Assembly: GCF_024448505.1 (NCBI RefSeq)
Contig: NZ_JAMOHV010000005.1
Coordinates: forward strand, 1-64,000
DNA length: 64,000 nt
DNA from: Stutzerimonas degradans
GTDB lineage: Bacteria; Pseudomonadota; Gammaproteobacteria; Pseudomonadales; Pseudomonadaceae
Direction: 5' to 3'
Shown here in pieces: positions 41,815-51,392 of this stretch. Position numbers and translations under genes: made by a program. Every line of letters begins with the position of its first letter. Position 1 is the first letter of the stretch. The notes under the pieces are model-generated. The model saw only the letters and a list, made by a program, of their open reading frames with translations. It was not told where the DNA came from and made no database searches.

Positions 41815-41910
41815 TCAACCGAACAGCCGGGTGAGGTTGGGCAGGATCAATATCACCGCAGTGGCGACGAGGATCAGTGTGGCCTGCCGGAACTTTTTCT
41901 GCTTGAACAT
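41815..41910 (-). CDS. Possible 31-residue membrane peptide
   Basis: A short reading frame begins MFKQKKFRQ and continues with one hydrophobic segment (ATLILVATAVILIL), ending TRLFG. A positively charged N-terminus plus one membrane helix is typical of bacterial small membrane proteins. GAAGG lies 7-8 nt ahead of the ATG. An in-frame ATG at 42009 would give 64 residues, but without a better ribosome binding site. I do not recognise the family. Confidence 0.4.
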   Translation of the reverse strand: MFKQKKFRQATLILVATAVILILPNLTRLFG

Positions 41911-42192
41911 CGTGTGGCCTTCTTCTTGTTCTGAATGCGCCGCGGCGTGCTCGACATGCTCCAGCCGGCGCGAAGCGCAGGCGGCTGGCAGGTCTTTAGA
42001 GGCAATCATCGTGGCGTCATTTCCTCTGTGCGATGCGCGGTCAGCATGTGCGAACGTCACGGTTCGCAACATCGACTCCGGTTGGCAGGGTCGCAGCAAG
42101 TTCCGTACCGCGCGCGTCCGGCGAACGGTGCAGCGGGCGACGTTTGCCTGTTGTCCAAGGGGAACAGCACAGCCGCCCGTGGAGGCATCCTC

Positions 42193-42633
42193 ATGAAGAT
42201 TCATCCGCTTTCGCTGTTCCTGCTGAGCGTCGTGGCGATACCGCCGGCGCTGGCTCAAAACGCCCCAACCCTGGAGGAACAACGCCAGCGCAGCGGCATG
42301 GAAATGCGCGAAGAGCGCCAGCGCAGCGGGGTGGAGATGCAGCGGCAGCGCCAGCAGCTCGACCAGGTCATCGACTCCTCTGGCGCGCCGGCCGGCGATG
42401 CCACCGCGCCGGATCGTCCCGCCAGCGATGTGCGCCGCGCGCCGCGCGTGCCGCGACTCGACGATTCGGCCAGTGGCGATCCACGCGACGAACGGCCCCT
42501 CGCGCCGGACCGACCGGCCACCACGCCAACACCCGTTCCGCCCGCCAACGGCGCTGCGGGTGAAATGGGAACAGGTGGCGGTAACGGCGCGACCCAAGGC
42601 GGGCCGACCGGCGGTGGCGCGGCGCGACCGTAA
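42193..42633 (+). CDS. Secreted Gln/Arg-repeat protein of unknown function
   Basis: This 146-aa protein has a signal peptide to about residue 22 (cleavage after ALAQ). The mature N-terminus carries near-repeats EEQRQRSGMEMR, EERQRSGVEMQ and RQRQQL, a charged helix of three units. The remainder is Asp/Pro/Gly/Ala rich and likely disordered, ending in a glycine run. GGAGG lies upstream of the ATG at 42193. No domain is recognised; it may be a periplasmic or outer-surface small protein. Neighbours give no hint. Confidence 0.65.
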   Translation: MKIHPLSLFLLSVVAIPPALAQNAPTLEEQRQRSGMEMREERQRSGVEMQRQRQQLDQVIDSSGAPAGDATAPDRPASDVRRAPRVPRLDDSASGDPRDERPLAPDRPATTPTPVPPANGAAGEMGTGGGNGATQGGPTGGGAARP

Positions 42634-42760
42634 CTGCCTGGCGGGCTTGGAAGGGCTTGAGTGATTGCAATTTGCCATCTTGTCATCAGATTGCAACGTA
42701 GGAGGCATGGAATACGCTGCGCCGTCATGCGCGGCGTCTTCCAGGCCAACGAGAACCTCC

Positions 42761-44545
42761 ATGACCGTCACCGAGCAGTTGGGCACACTCAACCGCATTC
42801 TTGCCCACGGCGACATCACCACGCTGTTTCAGCCCATCGTGTCGCTGTCCGAACGCCGCGTACTGGGCTACGAAGCCCTGAGCCGCGGGCCGTCCAACAG
42901 CGCCCTGCATTCGCCGATCAACCTGTTGGCTGCGGCCCGTCACGCCGGGCGCCTGGACGCGCTGGAGGTGAGCTTCCGGCAGAACGCCTGCCGGCGTTTC
43001 CGCGAGGGCGCACTGCCGGGCAAGCTGTTCCTCAATGCCTCGCCGGACTCGCTGCTCGACCATGACCACCGCGCCGGCCGCACGCTGGCGCTGCTGCAGA
43101 CCTACGGCATTCCCGCCAGCCAGGTGGTCATCGAGCTCACCGAGCAGTCGCCCACCGAGGATTTCGAGGTTCTGCACGCTGCCCTGCACCACTATCGGGC
43201 GATGGGCTTTCTGATTGCGCTGGACGATCTCGGCGCGGGTTATTCGAGTCTGCGCCTGTGGTCGGAACTGCGCCCCGACTACGTGAAGATCGATCGTTAC
43301 TTCATCGATGGCATCCACCAGGACCGGCTCAAGCGCGAGTTCGTCGAGTCGATCCTGCGCATCGCCCGTGCCTCGAAGGCGGAGGTGATTGCCGAAGGCA
43401 TCGAGCTGCCCGAAGAGCTGGCCGTATTGACGGAAATGGGCGTCGATCTGGTGCAGGGCTATCTGCTGGGACGTCCGCAGGAGCGGCCGTTGCTCGATGC
43501 CGAGGAGGTGCTGCCCTCGGCGATTGCCGCGGCCGCCGAGTCGCAGGAGAACGCTTCGCCGCTGGCACCGCTGTTGATCGAGCAGCAGGCGATCGGCGCC
43601 GAACGGCAGATCGCCGAGCTGCTGGAGATCTTCCGCCTGCAGCCGAGCCTCGGCTCTCTCGCTGTGCTGGACGATGCACAGCGCCCGGTCGGCATCGTGC
43701 ATCGGCATCTGATTTCCGATGCGCTGCTCAAGCCGTTCGCCACCGAGCTGCTGGCGCGCAAGCCGGTCAGCCGCCTGATGAGCACCGATTACCTGTCGGT
43801 GGAAATCAGCCAGTCGCTGCAGCAGGTCAGCCGCCTGTTGACCAGCCGCGCACGCCAGCGCGTCGACGAGGATTTCATCATTACCCTCGACGGCCGCTAC
43901 CAGGGGCTCGGGCGCGTGATGGACCTGCTCAAGCTGATCACCGAAATGAAGATCCAGCAGGCGCGGCATGCCAACCCACTGACGCTGCTTCCGGGCAACG
44001 TGCCGATCCAGCAGAGTCTGTCGCGCCTGTTGCAGCAGCACTGCGAGGCGGCGATCTGCTACGTGGACGTCGACAACTTCAAGCCCTTCAACGACCTCTA
44101 CGGCTATGCCAAGGGCGACGAGGTGCTGCTGTGCCTGGCGCAGTGCCTCAACGATGCGATCGACCCGGTCAGCGAGTTCATCGGGCATATCGGCGGTGAC
44201 GATTTCATGCTGGTGCTGCGCTGCGACGACTGGCATGCGCGGCTCGAACGCCTGTTCGCTCATTTCGAGCAGCGGGTGCGCCAGTTCTACCGTGCCGATC
44301 ACCTGGCCGAAGGCTGCTTCGTCGCCGAGGATCGGGCGGGCCAGCCGGAGCGCTATCCGCTGCTGTCGCTGTCGATCGGCGTGGTGCTGCTGGACGGCGA
44401 GCAACCGCACGGGCTGGACGCCGGCAGTCTTGCCGCGCTGGCCTCGGACGCCAAGCGCGCGGCGAAGAAGCAGGCCGGCTACAGCCTGCATCGCCTTGCC
44501 CCGCAGGCCGTGCGGGCCGCTGGCGCGGCGGCGATGGTTTCGTAG
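42761..44545 (+). CDS. EAL-domain c-di-GMP phosphodiesterase with middle linker and degenerate GGDEF
   Basis: This 594-aa signalling protein has an intact N-terminal EAL domain (about 10-245): EALSR with E38, LFLNASPDSL, ELTEQ, the metal pair in LDDLGAGYSS, KIDRYFI, AEGIE and QGYLLGRP. A middle region (about 280-410) resembles a CBS pair. A C-terminal GGDEF-like domain reads GGDDF at 478-482, so synthase activity is doubtful and it may bind GTP as a regulator. The protein is therefore predicted to lower c-di-GMP. It lacks membrane segments. The start at 42761 follows GAG; the ATG at 42707 is only one base from its AGGAGG. Confidence 0.85.
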   Translation: MTVTEQLGTLNRILAHGDITTLFQPIVSLSERRVLGYEALSRGPSNSALHSPINLLAAARHAGRLDALEVSFRQNACRRFREGALPGKLFLNASPDSLLDHDHRAGRTLALLQTYGIPASQVVIELTEQSPTEDFEVLHAALHHYRAMGFLIALDDLGAGYSSLRLWSELRPDYVKIDRYFIDGIHQDRLKREFVESILRIARASKAEVIAEGIELPEELAVLTEMGVDLVQGYLLGRPQERPLLDAEEVLPSAIAAAAESQENASPLAPLLIEQQAIGAERQIAELLEIFRLQPSLGSLAVLDDAQRPVGIVHRHLISDALLKPFATELLARKPVSRLMSTDYLSVEISQSLQQVSRLLTSRARQRVDEDFIITLDGRYQGLGRVMDLLKLITEMKIQQARHANPLTLLPGNVPIQQSLSRLLQQHCEAAICYVDVDNFKPFNDLYGYAKGDEVLLCLAQCLNDAIDPVSEFIGHIGGDDFMLVLRCDDWHARLERLFAHFEQRVRQFYRADHLAEGCFVAEDRAGQPERYPLLSLSIGVVLLDGEQPHGLDAGSLAALASDAKRAAKKQAGYSLHRLAPQAVRAAGAAAMVS

Positions 44546-44561
44546 GCGGCGGGCGCGGCGC

Positions 44562-45428
44562 TCAGGCCGGTGAGAGCCGCAGCGTCTTGATCAGCAGGTC
44601 ATACAGGCTGTCCACGGCTTTGGCGCCGTGCGAGGCCCGGCTGCGGTAAACCGCGACTTCCATCGGCTCCAGCGGCCCCAGACCCTCGTCGCGGCCAAGT
44701 ATCCGCAGGTGTGCCGGCGCGCTGCACTGGGTCAGTACCGCGACGGCCAGTCCGCTCTCGACGGCGGCGATCTGCCCGGCCAGGCTGGAGCTGTTGTACA
44801 CGACCTTGTAGCGCCGGCCCTGCAACGCCAGGGAATGGATGGCGCTGCGCCTGGCCAGGCTGGCGTCTTCGTAGACGGCGATGGGCAGCGGGTCGCGTCG
44901 CCAGAGCTGGAACGTGTCGGCGCCGACCCACACCATCGGTTCATGAAACAGCAGCGTGCCGTGCCGCGGGTGATCCCGCGAGACCAGCGCCAGATCGAGG
45001 TCGCCGCGCTCGACGCGCGGAATCAGTGCGGTCGACTGCTCGCAGATCAGCTCGATTTCCACCGCGCCGTGATGCGGCGCAAAGCGTCTGAGCACGGGCG
45101 TCAGGTAGCGCGCGGCATAGTCATCCGGCACGCCGAGGCGGATGCGCCCGGTCAGCTCTTCACCATGAAAGGCCGCCTGCGCCTGGCCATGCACGTCGAG
45201 CATGCGGCGCGCGTAGCCCAGCAGCAGTTGCCCCTGCGGCGTGAGCTGGTGCTGGCGCGGCCCGCGCAGCAGCAGTTGGCAGCCCAGGGCTGCTTCCAGT
45301 TTCTTGAGCTGCATGCTGATTGCCGACTGGGAACGGTGCACCTGCGGCGCGGCGGCCGATAGCGAGCCGGCATCCACCACGGCCACGAAGCATTTCAGCC
45401 AGTCGATCTGCAGGTCCTGATGATTCAT
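44562..45428 (-). CDS. LysR-family regulator divergent from azlCD
   Basis: This LysR-type regulator has 288 aa: helix-turn-helix at about 8-66 (SLSAAAPQVHRSQSAISMQ), effector domain at about 93-285. It stands divergent from azlC with a 126-bp shared gap, so control of the azlCD exporter is likely. The effector is unknown; a branched-chain amino acid or analogue would fit. It is not closely related to the two dicarboxylate LysR proteins in the window. Confidence 0.85.
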   Translation of the reverse strand: MNHQDLQIDWLKCFVAVVDAGSLSAAAPQVHRSQSAISMQLKKLEAALGCQLLLRGPRQHQLTPQGQLLLGYARRMLDVHGQAQAAFHGEELTGRIRLGVPDDYAARYLTPVLRRFAPHHGAVEIELICEQSTALIPRVERGDLDLALVSRDHPRHGTLLFHEPMVWVGADTFQLWRRDPLPIAVYEDASLARRSAIHSLALQGRRYKVVYNSSSLAGQIAAVESGLAVAVLTQCSAPAHLRILGRDEGLGPLEPMEVAVYRSRASHGAKAVDSLYDLLIKTLRLSPA

Positions 45429-45554
45429 CGGTACGCCTATCTATTTGAAAAGCGAATGGCTTGTAGCTGAAGTATGCGGTTCTCTTGCCAAATCTCCGAA
45501 TGCATAGTAATCGGCACCTCTGAGCGCCAGCGCAGAGCAACCGGAGATTGCGTG

Positions 45555-46271
45555 ATGTTCGAAGCCGATACCAATCTGCATGAGTTCGACCGGCGAATGG
45601 TCTGGACCGGTTTCCGCCAGCTCGTGCCGCTGGCGTTATTCGTCACCTTGTTCGGGGCAGCCTTCGGGCTCGCTGCGGTGCAGGCGGGGCTGGCGGATTC
45701 GATCATCATCGCCATGAGCACGCTGGTGTTCGCTGGTGCTTCGCAGTTCGCCACGCTGGAACTGTGGGGCCCGCAGGTGCCGCTGTTCACGCTGGTGATC
45801 ACGGTGTTCGCGATCAATGCCCGCCACTTGCTGATGGGCGCGACGCTATATCCGTGGCTGCGCCAGCTGCCACCGGGCAAGCGCTACGCGGTGATGCTGG
45901 TGGCGTCCGATGCCAACTGGGCGATGTCGCTGCAGGCATTCAACCGGGGCAAGCCCGGTATCGGCTTGCTGCTGGGCGGCGGCATCGCGCTGTGGTCATT
46001 CTGGGTAGTGGGTACCTGGTTGGGCGTGCAGTTCGGTGGCGCCATCCAGGAGCCCAGACAGCTGGGGCTGGACATGGTGATGGGCTGCTTCCTGCTGGCG
46101 ATGGTGGTGGGTGGCGAGAAGAACCTGCGCACCCTCGCGATCTGGAGCGTCGCCGCGTGCGCATCGTTGCTGGCCTATCGGTACCTGCCCGAGAACACGC
46201 ATGTCGTCGTGGGGGCGCTGGCGGGCGGCGGTGCCGGGCTGTTGTGGGCGGAGAAAACCAATGAGCGTTGA
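45555..46271 (+). CDS. azlC: AzlC-family branched-chain amino acid exporter, large subunit
   Basis: AzlC (238 aa) is the large membrane subunit of a two-part exporter of branched-chain amino acids and analogues. Six to seven membrane segments are visible, and the family motif GLAAVQAGLADSIIIAMSTLVFAGASQFA (near 38-66) is clear. The start at 45555 follows GGAGA; a longer in-frame start reaches into the regulator promoter. It overlaps azlD by 11 bp. Confidence 0.88.
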   Translation: MFEADTNLHEFDRRMVWTGFRQLVPLALFVTLFGAAFGLAAVQAGLADSIIIAMSTLVFAGASQFATLELWGPQVPLFTLVITVFAINARHLLMGATLYPWLRQLPPGKRYAVMLVASDANWAMSLQAFNRGKPGIGLLLGGGIALWSFWVVGTWLGVQFGGAIQEPRQLGLDMVMGCFLLAMVVGGEKNLRTLAIWSVAACASLLAYRYLPENTHVVVGALAGGGAGLLWAEKTNER

Positions 46272-46584
46272 AACCACCGGGCTTGGCGCGCTGCTTCTGG
46301 TACTGGTCATGGCCGGCGTAACCCTGGCGACCCGCTGGGGCGGCGTGTACGTGATGTCGTTCGTGCCGTTGGGGGCGCGGGTTCGGCGGTTCATCAGCGC
46401 CATGTCCGGTTCGGTGCTGGTGGCGCTGCTGGCACCGCTGGCGCTGGAAGGTGATCTCGGCGCACGGCTGGCCTTGCTCGCGACCGCGGCAGTCATGCTG
46501 GTGGTGAAGAAACCGCTGCCAGCGATCGCCGTCGGCATTCTGGTCGCGGCGCTGGTCCGACAGTTCGGAAATGGCGCGATTTAG
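46261..46584 (+). CDS. azlD: AzlD-family exporter, small subunit
   Basis: AzlD (107 aa) is the small membrane partner of AzlC, with about four membrane helices and the typical [21 protein letters not shown] segment near 25-45. The ATG at 46261 lies within the end of azlC, so the two are translationally coupled. The transcript probably ends at the terminator at 46610. Confidence 0.88.
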   Translation: MSVETTGLGALLLVLVMAGVTLATRWGGVYVMSFVPLGARVRRFISAMSGSVLVALLAPLALEGDLGARLALLATAAVMLVVKKPLPAIAVGILVAALVRQFGNGAI

Positions 46585-46609
46585 CGCCGGTAGCGAGGGT
46601 AAAAAGCAA

Positions 46610-46642
46610 AAAGCCCCGAAAAATCTTATTTTTCAGGGCTTT
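46610..46642. terminator. Bidirectional terminator between azlD and tRNA-Ser
   Basis: AAAGCCC and GGGCTTT form the outer stem, GAAAAAT and ATTTTTC the inner stem, with loop CTT. On the minus strand a TTTGCTTTTT tail follows, terminating the tRNA; on the plus strand it closes azlD. Confidence 0.85.
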
Positions 46643-46654
46643 AGCTTTATGGTC

Positions 46655-46744
46655 TGGCGGTGAGGGAGGGATTCGAACCCTCGATACGATTTCTCGTATA
46701 CACACTTTCCAGGCGTGCTCCTTCAACCGCTCGGACACCTCACC
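46655..46744 (-). tRNA. tRNA-Ser(GGA)
   Basis: The minus strand gives a complete 90-nt serine tRNA: acceptor GGTGAGG paired with CCTCACC, discriminator G and an encoded CCA. The anticodon loop CTGGAAA contains GGA. A long variable arm (TATACGAGAAATCGTA) is typical of type II tRNAs, and GGTTCGAATCC forms the T arm. It reads UCC and UCU codons. Confidence 0.96.
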
Positions 46745-46748
46745 GGAT

Positions 46749-46773
46749 CTCGACGGGCATGCTGTCCGTCGAG
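46749..46773. other. Hairpin immediately upstream of tRNA-Ser
   Basis: CTCGACGG and CCGTCGAG form a perfect 8-bp stem with a 9-nt loop. It ends 5 nt before the mature 5' end and would be the leader removed by RNase P. Confidence 0.6.
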
Positions 46774-46780
46774 GCGCGCT

Positions 46781-46809
46781 AATTTAGCCGAACAGTATTC
46801 AGATGGCAA
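46781..46809 (-). promoter_or_regulatory. Sigma-70 promoter of tRNA-Ser
   Basis: On the minus strand TTGCCA (46804-46809) and TAAATT (46781-46786) are separated by exactly 17 bp. Transcription would begin near 46774, at the base of the leader hairpin. Confidence 0.65.
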
Positions 46810-46959
46810 AAACTTTTTTCAGTTTTTTCATGTGTTTAAGCAGCAGCTTCGGTGTCGGGAAAGTTGCCATGGAGCGGTGCCGGCCGTCTGGTTTACTGTC
46901 GCCCTCGCTGCGTTTCAGCTATGTCAGGGGTGGGATGCGGGGGAGTCAGGAGTGGTCAG

Positions 46960-48246
46960 GTGAAGTTTTTCGAGAACAAGCGCAGGCATCGCGATGCCGT
47001 CCATGTGCCCACCCGGCGGCAGCTGCCGGTCGGCCAGCTGGAGTTGGGCATGTATGTCTGCGAGCTTGATCGCCCGTGGCGCGAGACGGATTTCCTGTTC
47101 CAGGGCTTTGCCCTGCGTGACGTCGAACAGCTTCGCCTGTTGCGTGAGCGCTGCGAGCATGTCTATGTCGACGATACCCGCTACGTGCCGCTGGATAATG
47201 GTGGCCGGGGCGGGCTATCCACTGCGCCCGGGCGAGTGCAGCGCAGCGCAGCGAGCACGCCGCTTTCGCAGGAGGTCGAGCGCGCTCACGAGGCCTTCCA
47301 TGCGGGTGCGCAACTGATCGATCAGGTACTGGCCAGCGTGCAGCTGGGGCGTCCGATCGACACCAAGGCCTGCCATGCGGTAGTCCGGCGCAACCTGGAA
47401 AGCATGCTGCGCAACGAGAGTGCGATGCTCTGGCTGACGCGCTTGAAGACGCAGGATTTGTACACCAGCCTGCATTGCCTGTCGGTGTCCATTCTGGCGA
47501 TGGGATTCGGCAAGCACCTCGGGCTGCCGGATGCCAGGATCGAGCTGCTCGGCATGGCCGGGCTGCTGCACGATGTCGGCAAGATGAAGATCGATCCGCA
47601 GGTGCTGAACAAGCCGGGGAAGCTCACGGCCGAGGAGTTCGAGCACATCAAGCAGCACCCGTCGTTCGGCTATCAGGCACTGTGCGCCCAATCGGACATT
47701 CCGGGGGCGGCCTTGCAGGCGGCTCACGGTCACCACGAGCGACTGGATGGCGGTGGCTACCCGCAGGGGCTCGATCGCAATCAGATCCCTTTCATCACGC
47801 GCGTGGTGACCATCGTCGACACCTTCGATGCGATTACCAGCCACCGGGTCTATGACCACGCCCGGCCGATCCAGGCCGCCTACGATGTGCTGCGCGGCGG
47901 CAGCGATCGGCATTTCGATGACCGTCTGGTGGATGAATTCATTCGCTGGCTGGGGGTTTTTCCGGTCGGCTCGCTGGTGGAGCTGCACACCGGCGAGGTC
48001 GCGCTGGTGCTGGAGCGGCACGTGCAACTGCAGCTGCGGCCGAAGGTGGTGGTGCTGCGTGATGCGCAGAAGAATCCCTGCGCGCCGCGCTACCTGGACC
48101 TGGCGCGCATCACCGTGGATGCCGAGGGCACGCCTTACCGGATCGGCAATGGCCTGGCCGACGGCGCGTACGGTGTGTTCATCGCCGATGCACAGGTGCA
48201 AGCCATCTTGCATCCCGAATCGCTAGCCGAACTTGAGGTCGGATAG
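46960..48246 (+). CDS. HD-GYP domain protein (predicted c-di-GMP phosphodiesterase)
   Basis: This 428-aa cytoplasmic protein has a DUF3391 N-terminal region (about 20-130) followed by an HD-GYP domain. The metal and catalytic residues are present: H204-D205 in LLHDVGKMKI and HHERLDGGGYP at 258-268, so hydrolysis of c-di-GMP to GMP is expected. A beta-rich tail follows. I chose the GTG at 46960 because AGGAG lies 7 nt upstream; a start 36 codons earlier has no support. The same layout is known in PA4108 of P. aeruginosa. Confidence 0.86.
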   Translation: MKFFENKRRHRDAVHVPTRRQLPVGQLELGMYVCELDRPWRETDFLFQGFALRDVEQLRLLRERCEHVYVDDTRYVPLDNGGRGGLSTAPGRVQRSAASTPLSQEVERAHEAFHAGAQLIDQVLASVQLGRPIDTKACHAVVRRNLESMLRNESAMLWLTRLKTQDLYTSLHCLSVSILAMGFGKHLGLPDARIELLGMAGLLHDVGKMKIDPQVLNKPGKLTAEEFEHIKQHPSFGYQALCAQSDIPGAALQAAHGHHERLDGGGYPQGLDRNQIPFITRVVTIVDTFDAITSHRVYDHARPIQAAYDVLRGGSDRHFDDRLVDEFIRWLGVFPVGSLVELHTGEVALVLERHVQLQLRPKVVVLRDAQKNPCAPRYLDLARITVDAEGTPYRIGNGLADGAYGVFIADAQVQAILHPESLAELEVG

Positions 48247-48258
48247 CAGCAGATTGGT

Positions 48259-48270
48259 GACCGTTCGGTC
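48259..48270. promoter_or_regulatory. TetR-type palindrome upstream of the crotonase gene
   Basis: GACCG-TT-CGGTC (TGACCG/CGGTCA including flanking bases) lies 70 bp upstream of the crotonase start. This shape is common for TetR-family repressors of acyl-CoA genes, but no TetR gene is in the window. Confidence 0.35.
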
Positions 48271-48339
48271 AGTCTTGGCGCTTTACCGGGGCGGTGGCGG
48301 TGGGTAACGTCTGCGCACTTCAAGAACAAGGAATTCGCC

Positions 48340-49032
48340 ATGAGTGAGCTGATTTCGTACCAGATCGAAGACGGCATCGCGACGCTGACCCTCGCCAACG
48401 GCAAGGTCAACGCGCTGTCTCCCGCCATGTTCGATGAGCTGAATGCTGCACTGGACCGCGCCGAGCAGGATCGCGCCGTGGTGATTCTGACCGGGCAGCC
48501 GGGCATCCTTTCCGGCGGCTACGACCTCAAGGTGATGACTTCCGGGCCGCAGAATGCGATGGCGTTGGTCGCCACCGGATCGCGCTTCACCCGCCGGATG
48601 CTGGCTCACCCGTTCCCGATCATCGTCGCCTGTCCGGGGCATGCCATCGCCAAGGGGGCGTTTCTGCTGCTGGCGGCCGATTACCGTATCGGCGCCGAGG
48701 GGGCCTTCAATATCGGGCTCAACGAAGTGCAGATCGGTATGACGATGCACCATGCCGGTATCGAACTGGCGCGCGATCGGCTGGACAAGGCGGCATTCCA
48801 GCGCTCGGTGATCAACGGTGAGCTGTTCGACCCGCTGGGCGCCTTGCAGGCCGGCTTCCTCGACCGTGTGGTGCCGGTGGGTGAAGTCATGGCGGTGGCC
48901 AAGGCGGCAGCGTTGCAACTGAAGAAGATCAACATGGTTGCGCACCGCAATACCAAGCTGAAGGTCCGCGAGGCGCTGCTCGAAGCGCTCGATCAGGCAA
49001 TCGAGCTGGACCAGCAGCATTTCGCCTTGTAA
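48340..49032 (+). CDS. Enoyl-CoA hydratase/isomerase (crotonase) family protein
   Basis: This 230-aa crotonase-fold protein is shorter than typical hydratases (about 260). The oxyanion-hole segments are LSGGYDLKVM (near 54-63) and GHAIAKGAFLLLAADYRI (near 99-116). One of the usual catalytic glutamates is not evident: the second site reads GLNEVQIGMTM, with E near 130. The exact reaction is therefore open. AAGGA precedes the ATG. It is a single gene between the HD-GYP protein and aruC. Confidence 0.8.
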   Translation: MSELISYQIEDGIATLTLANGKVNALSPAMFDELNAALDRAEQDRAVVILTGQPGILSGGYDLKVMTSGPQNAMALVATGSRFTRRMLAHPFPIIVACPGHAIAKGAFLLLAADYRIGAEGAFNIGLNEVQIGMTMHHAGIELARDRLDKAAFQRSVINGELFDPLGALQAGFLDRVVPVGEVMAVAKAAALQLKKINMVAHRNTKLKVREALLEALDQAIELDQQHFAL

Positions 49033-50391
<1,359 letters not shown>

Positions 50392-50478
50392 ACGATTTCT
50401 GGATGCAGGCAGCGTGCAAGGCGCCTGGCGCTTTTCACTGCCGGTCCGCTGGATCGGGGCCTGCCGTCATCAGCTGAA

Positions 50479-50506
50479 CGCCGGCAGCGATGCCGGCGAT
50501 TTTTTT
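50479..50506 (+). terminator. Terminator of aruC
   Basis: CGCCGGCA, loop GCGA, TGCCGGCG, then A and seven T. It is 88 bp after the aruC stop and 22 bp before the next gene start. Confidence 0.92.
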
Positions 50507-50528
50507 CAACGAACGAGAGTATTTGCAA

Positions 50529-50810
50529 ATGAGCGATAGCCTGCGACTGGTTCTGGAAGATGTCGACGGAACCCAGCTGGAAACATCCTGCACCCGCTTT
50601 GCGGTGATCTGGCAAGGCCGTGAGGTGTGGATTCAACAGGTCGGCAACAACCAGCTAATGATCGGGGTGGACGTGGAGGAGGGCGATACCGAGTACGCCA
50701 ATCTGCTGCTGCGTCCGCTGGCGACCAATCTGGTCAGCCTGGAGCTGGAGATGGAGCCGATCGAGGAAGGTGACGAAGGGCACGTCCACGGTCCTGACTG
50801 CAATCACTGA
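50529..50810 (+). CDS. Small protein with His-rich C-terminus, unknown function
   Basis: This 93-aa acidic cytoplasmic protein has a compact beta-rich body (SLRLVLEDVDGTQLE, then a WQGREVWIQQVG segment) and ends GHVHGPDCNH, a tail with three His and one Cys suited to binding a metal. I do not recognise the family. The aruC terminator just upstream shows that it has its own promoter, or is translated from read-through. GAGAG precedes the ATG at 50529, after a weak spacing. Confidence 0.7.
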   Translation: MSDSLRLVLEDVDGTQLETSCTRFAVIWQGREVWIQQVGNNQLMIGVDVEEGDTEYANLLLRPLATNLVSLELEMEPIEEGDEGHVHGPDCNH

Positions 50811-50827
50811 CCCGCATGCCTGCGTGC

Positions 50828-50871
50828 GCCGCGTAACTAAAGCCACTTCGCAAGGAAGTGGCTGACGCGGC
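50828..50871. repeat. Nested inverted repeat after the His-tail protein gene
   Basis: An inner perfect stem AGCCACTTC/GAAGTGGCT (loop GCAAG) lies inside an outer GCCGCGT/ACGCGGC pair. It lies 18 bp after the stop codon and has no T tract, so it may be a hairpin that protects the transcript end. Confidence 0.6.
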
Positions 50872-50925
50872 AGCAGGCCAGGCGTATCGACAGCGCCGGG
50901 CGGTATGCATGCGTGGTCTCGCGAT

Positions 50926-51300
50926 CTAGCCGAGGCCGGTTGAACCGCCTGCCGGCGTTTCCAGTCCCGTATTGCCGGTTACCGTCGCGGTCGCCGTGGC
51001 CGCCCGGGCATTGCTGCGCAGGCGCTGGCGATCGGATTCGCTCGGCTCCAGCGGCAGATAGCGGGATGTTCCTTCGGCCATACCGGCCTGTTCATCGATC
51101 TCGTTGAAGATGCGCTTGGCTTCGCAGTGCCCGGTTATGCCGCGCGTCAGCGCCATGCCGCCCATGGCCAGCTGCAACAGGCCACCCAGCCCGCCGCGGC
51201 GCAGGCCCTTGCCGAGCAGGTAAAGGCCGCCGGCGAGCGAGGCGGCGCGCTCCCAGCCGTGCACGTTTTGGCTGGATCGGTTCGAGGAGGTTGAGTTCAT
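50926..51300 (-). CDS. DUF2892-like small membrane protein
   Basis: This 124-aa protein has a hydrophobic middle (about 18-58) with Gly-rich helices GGLYLLGKGL and GLLQLAMGGMALTRGITGHC, like DUF2892/YgaP-type membrane segments. The C-terminal 50 residues are Ser/Thr/Ala rich and probably disordered. A GAGG lies ahead of the ATG at 51300. Function unknown. It faces the OsmC gene in the same orientation but is 92 bp away. Confidence 0.65.
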   Translation of the reverse strand: MNSTSSNRSSQNVHGWERAASLAGGLYLLGKGLRRGGLGGLLQLAMGGMALTRGITGHCEAKRIFNEIDEQAGMAEGTSRYLPLEPSESDRQRLRSNARAATATATVTGNTGLETPAGGSTGLG

Positions 51301-51392
51301 GGTGAAAGCTCCGAGGACGTTCTCAATGACTGACTCGAACCGATGCGCGCCGTTCGCGGTACTGGACCGACGGACTCACAAACGACGTTCGC

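Noticed and set aside
46493-46738. Minus-strand frame of 81 codons beginning [11 protein letters not shown]
   Set aside because: It reads through tRNA-Ser; proteins of this kind are common annotation artefacts of tRNA genes.
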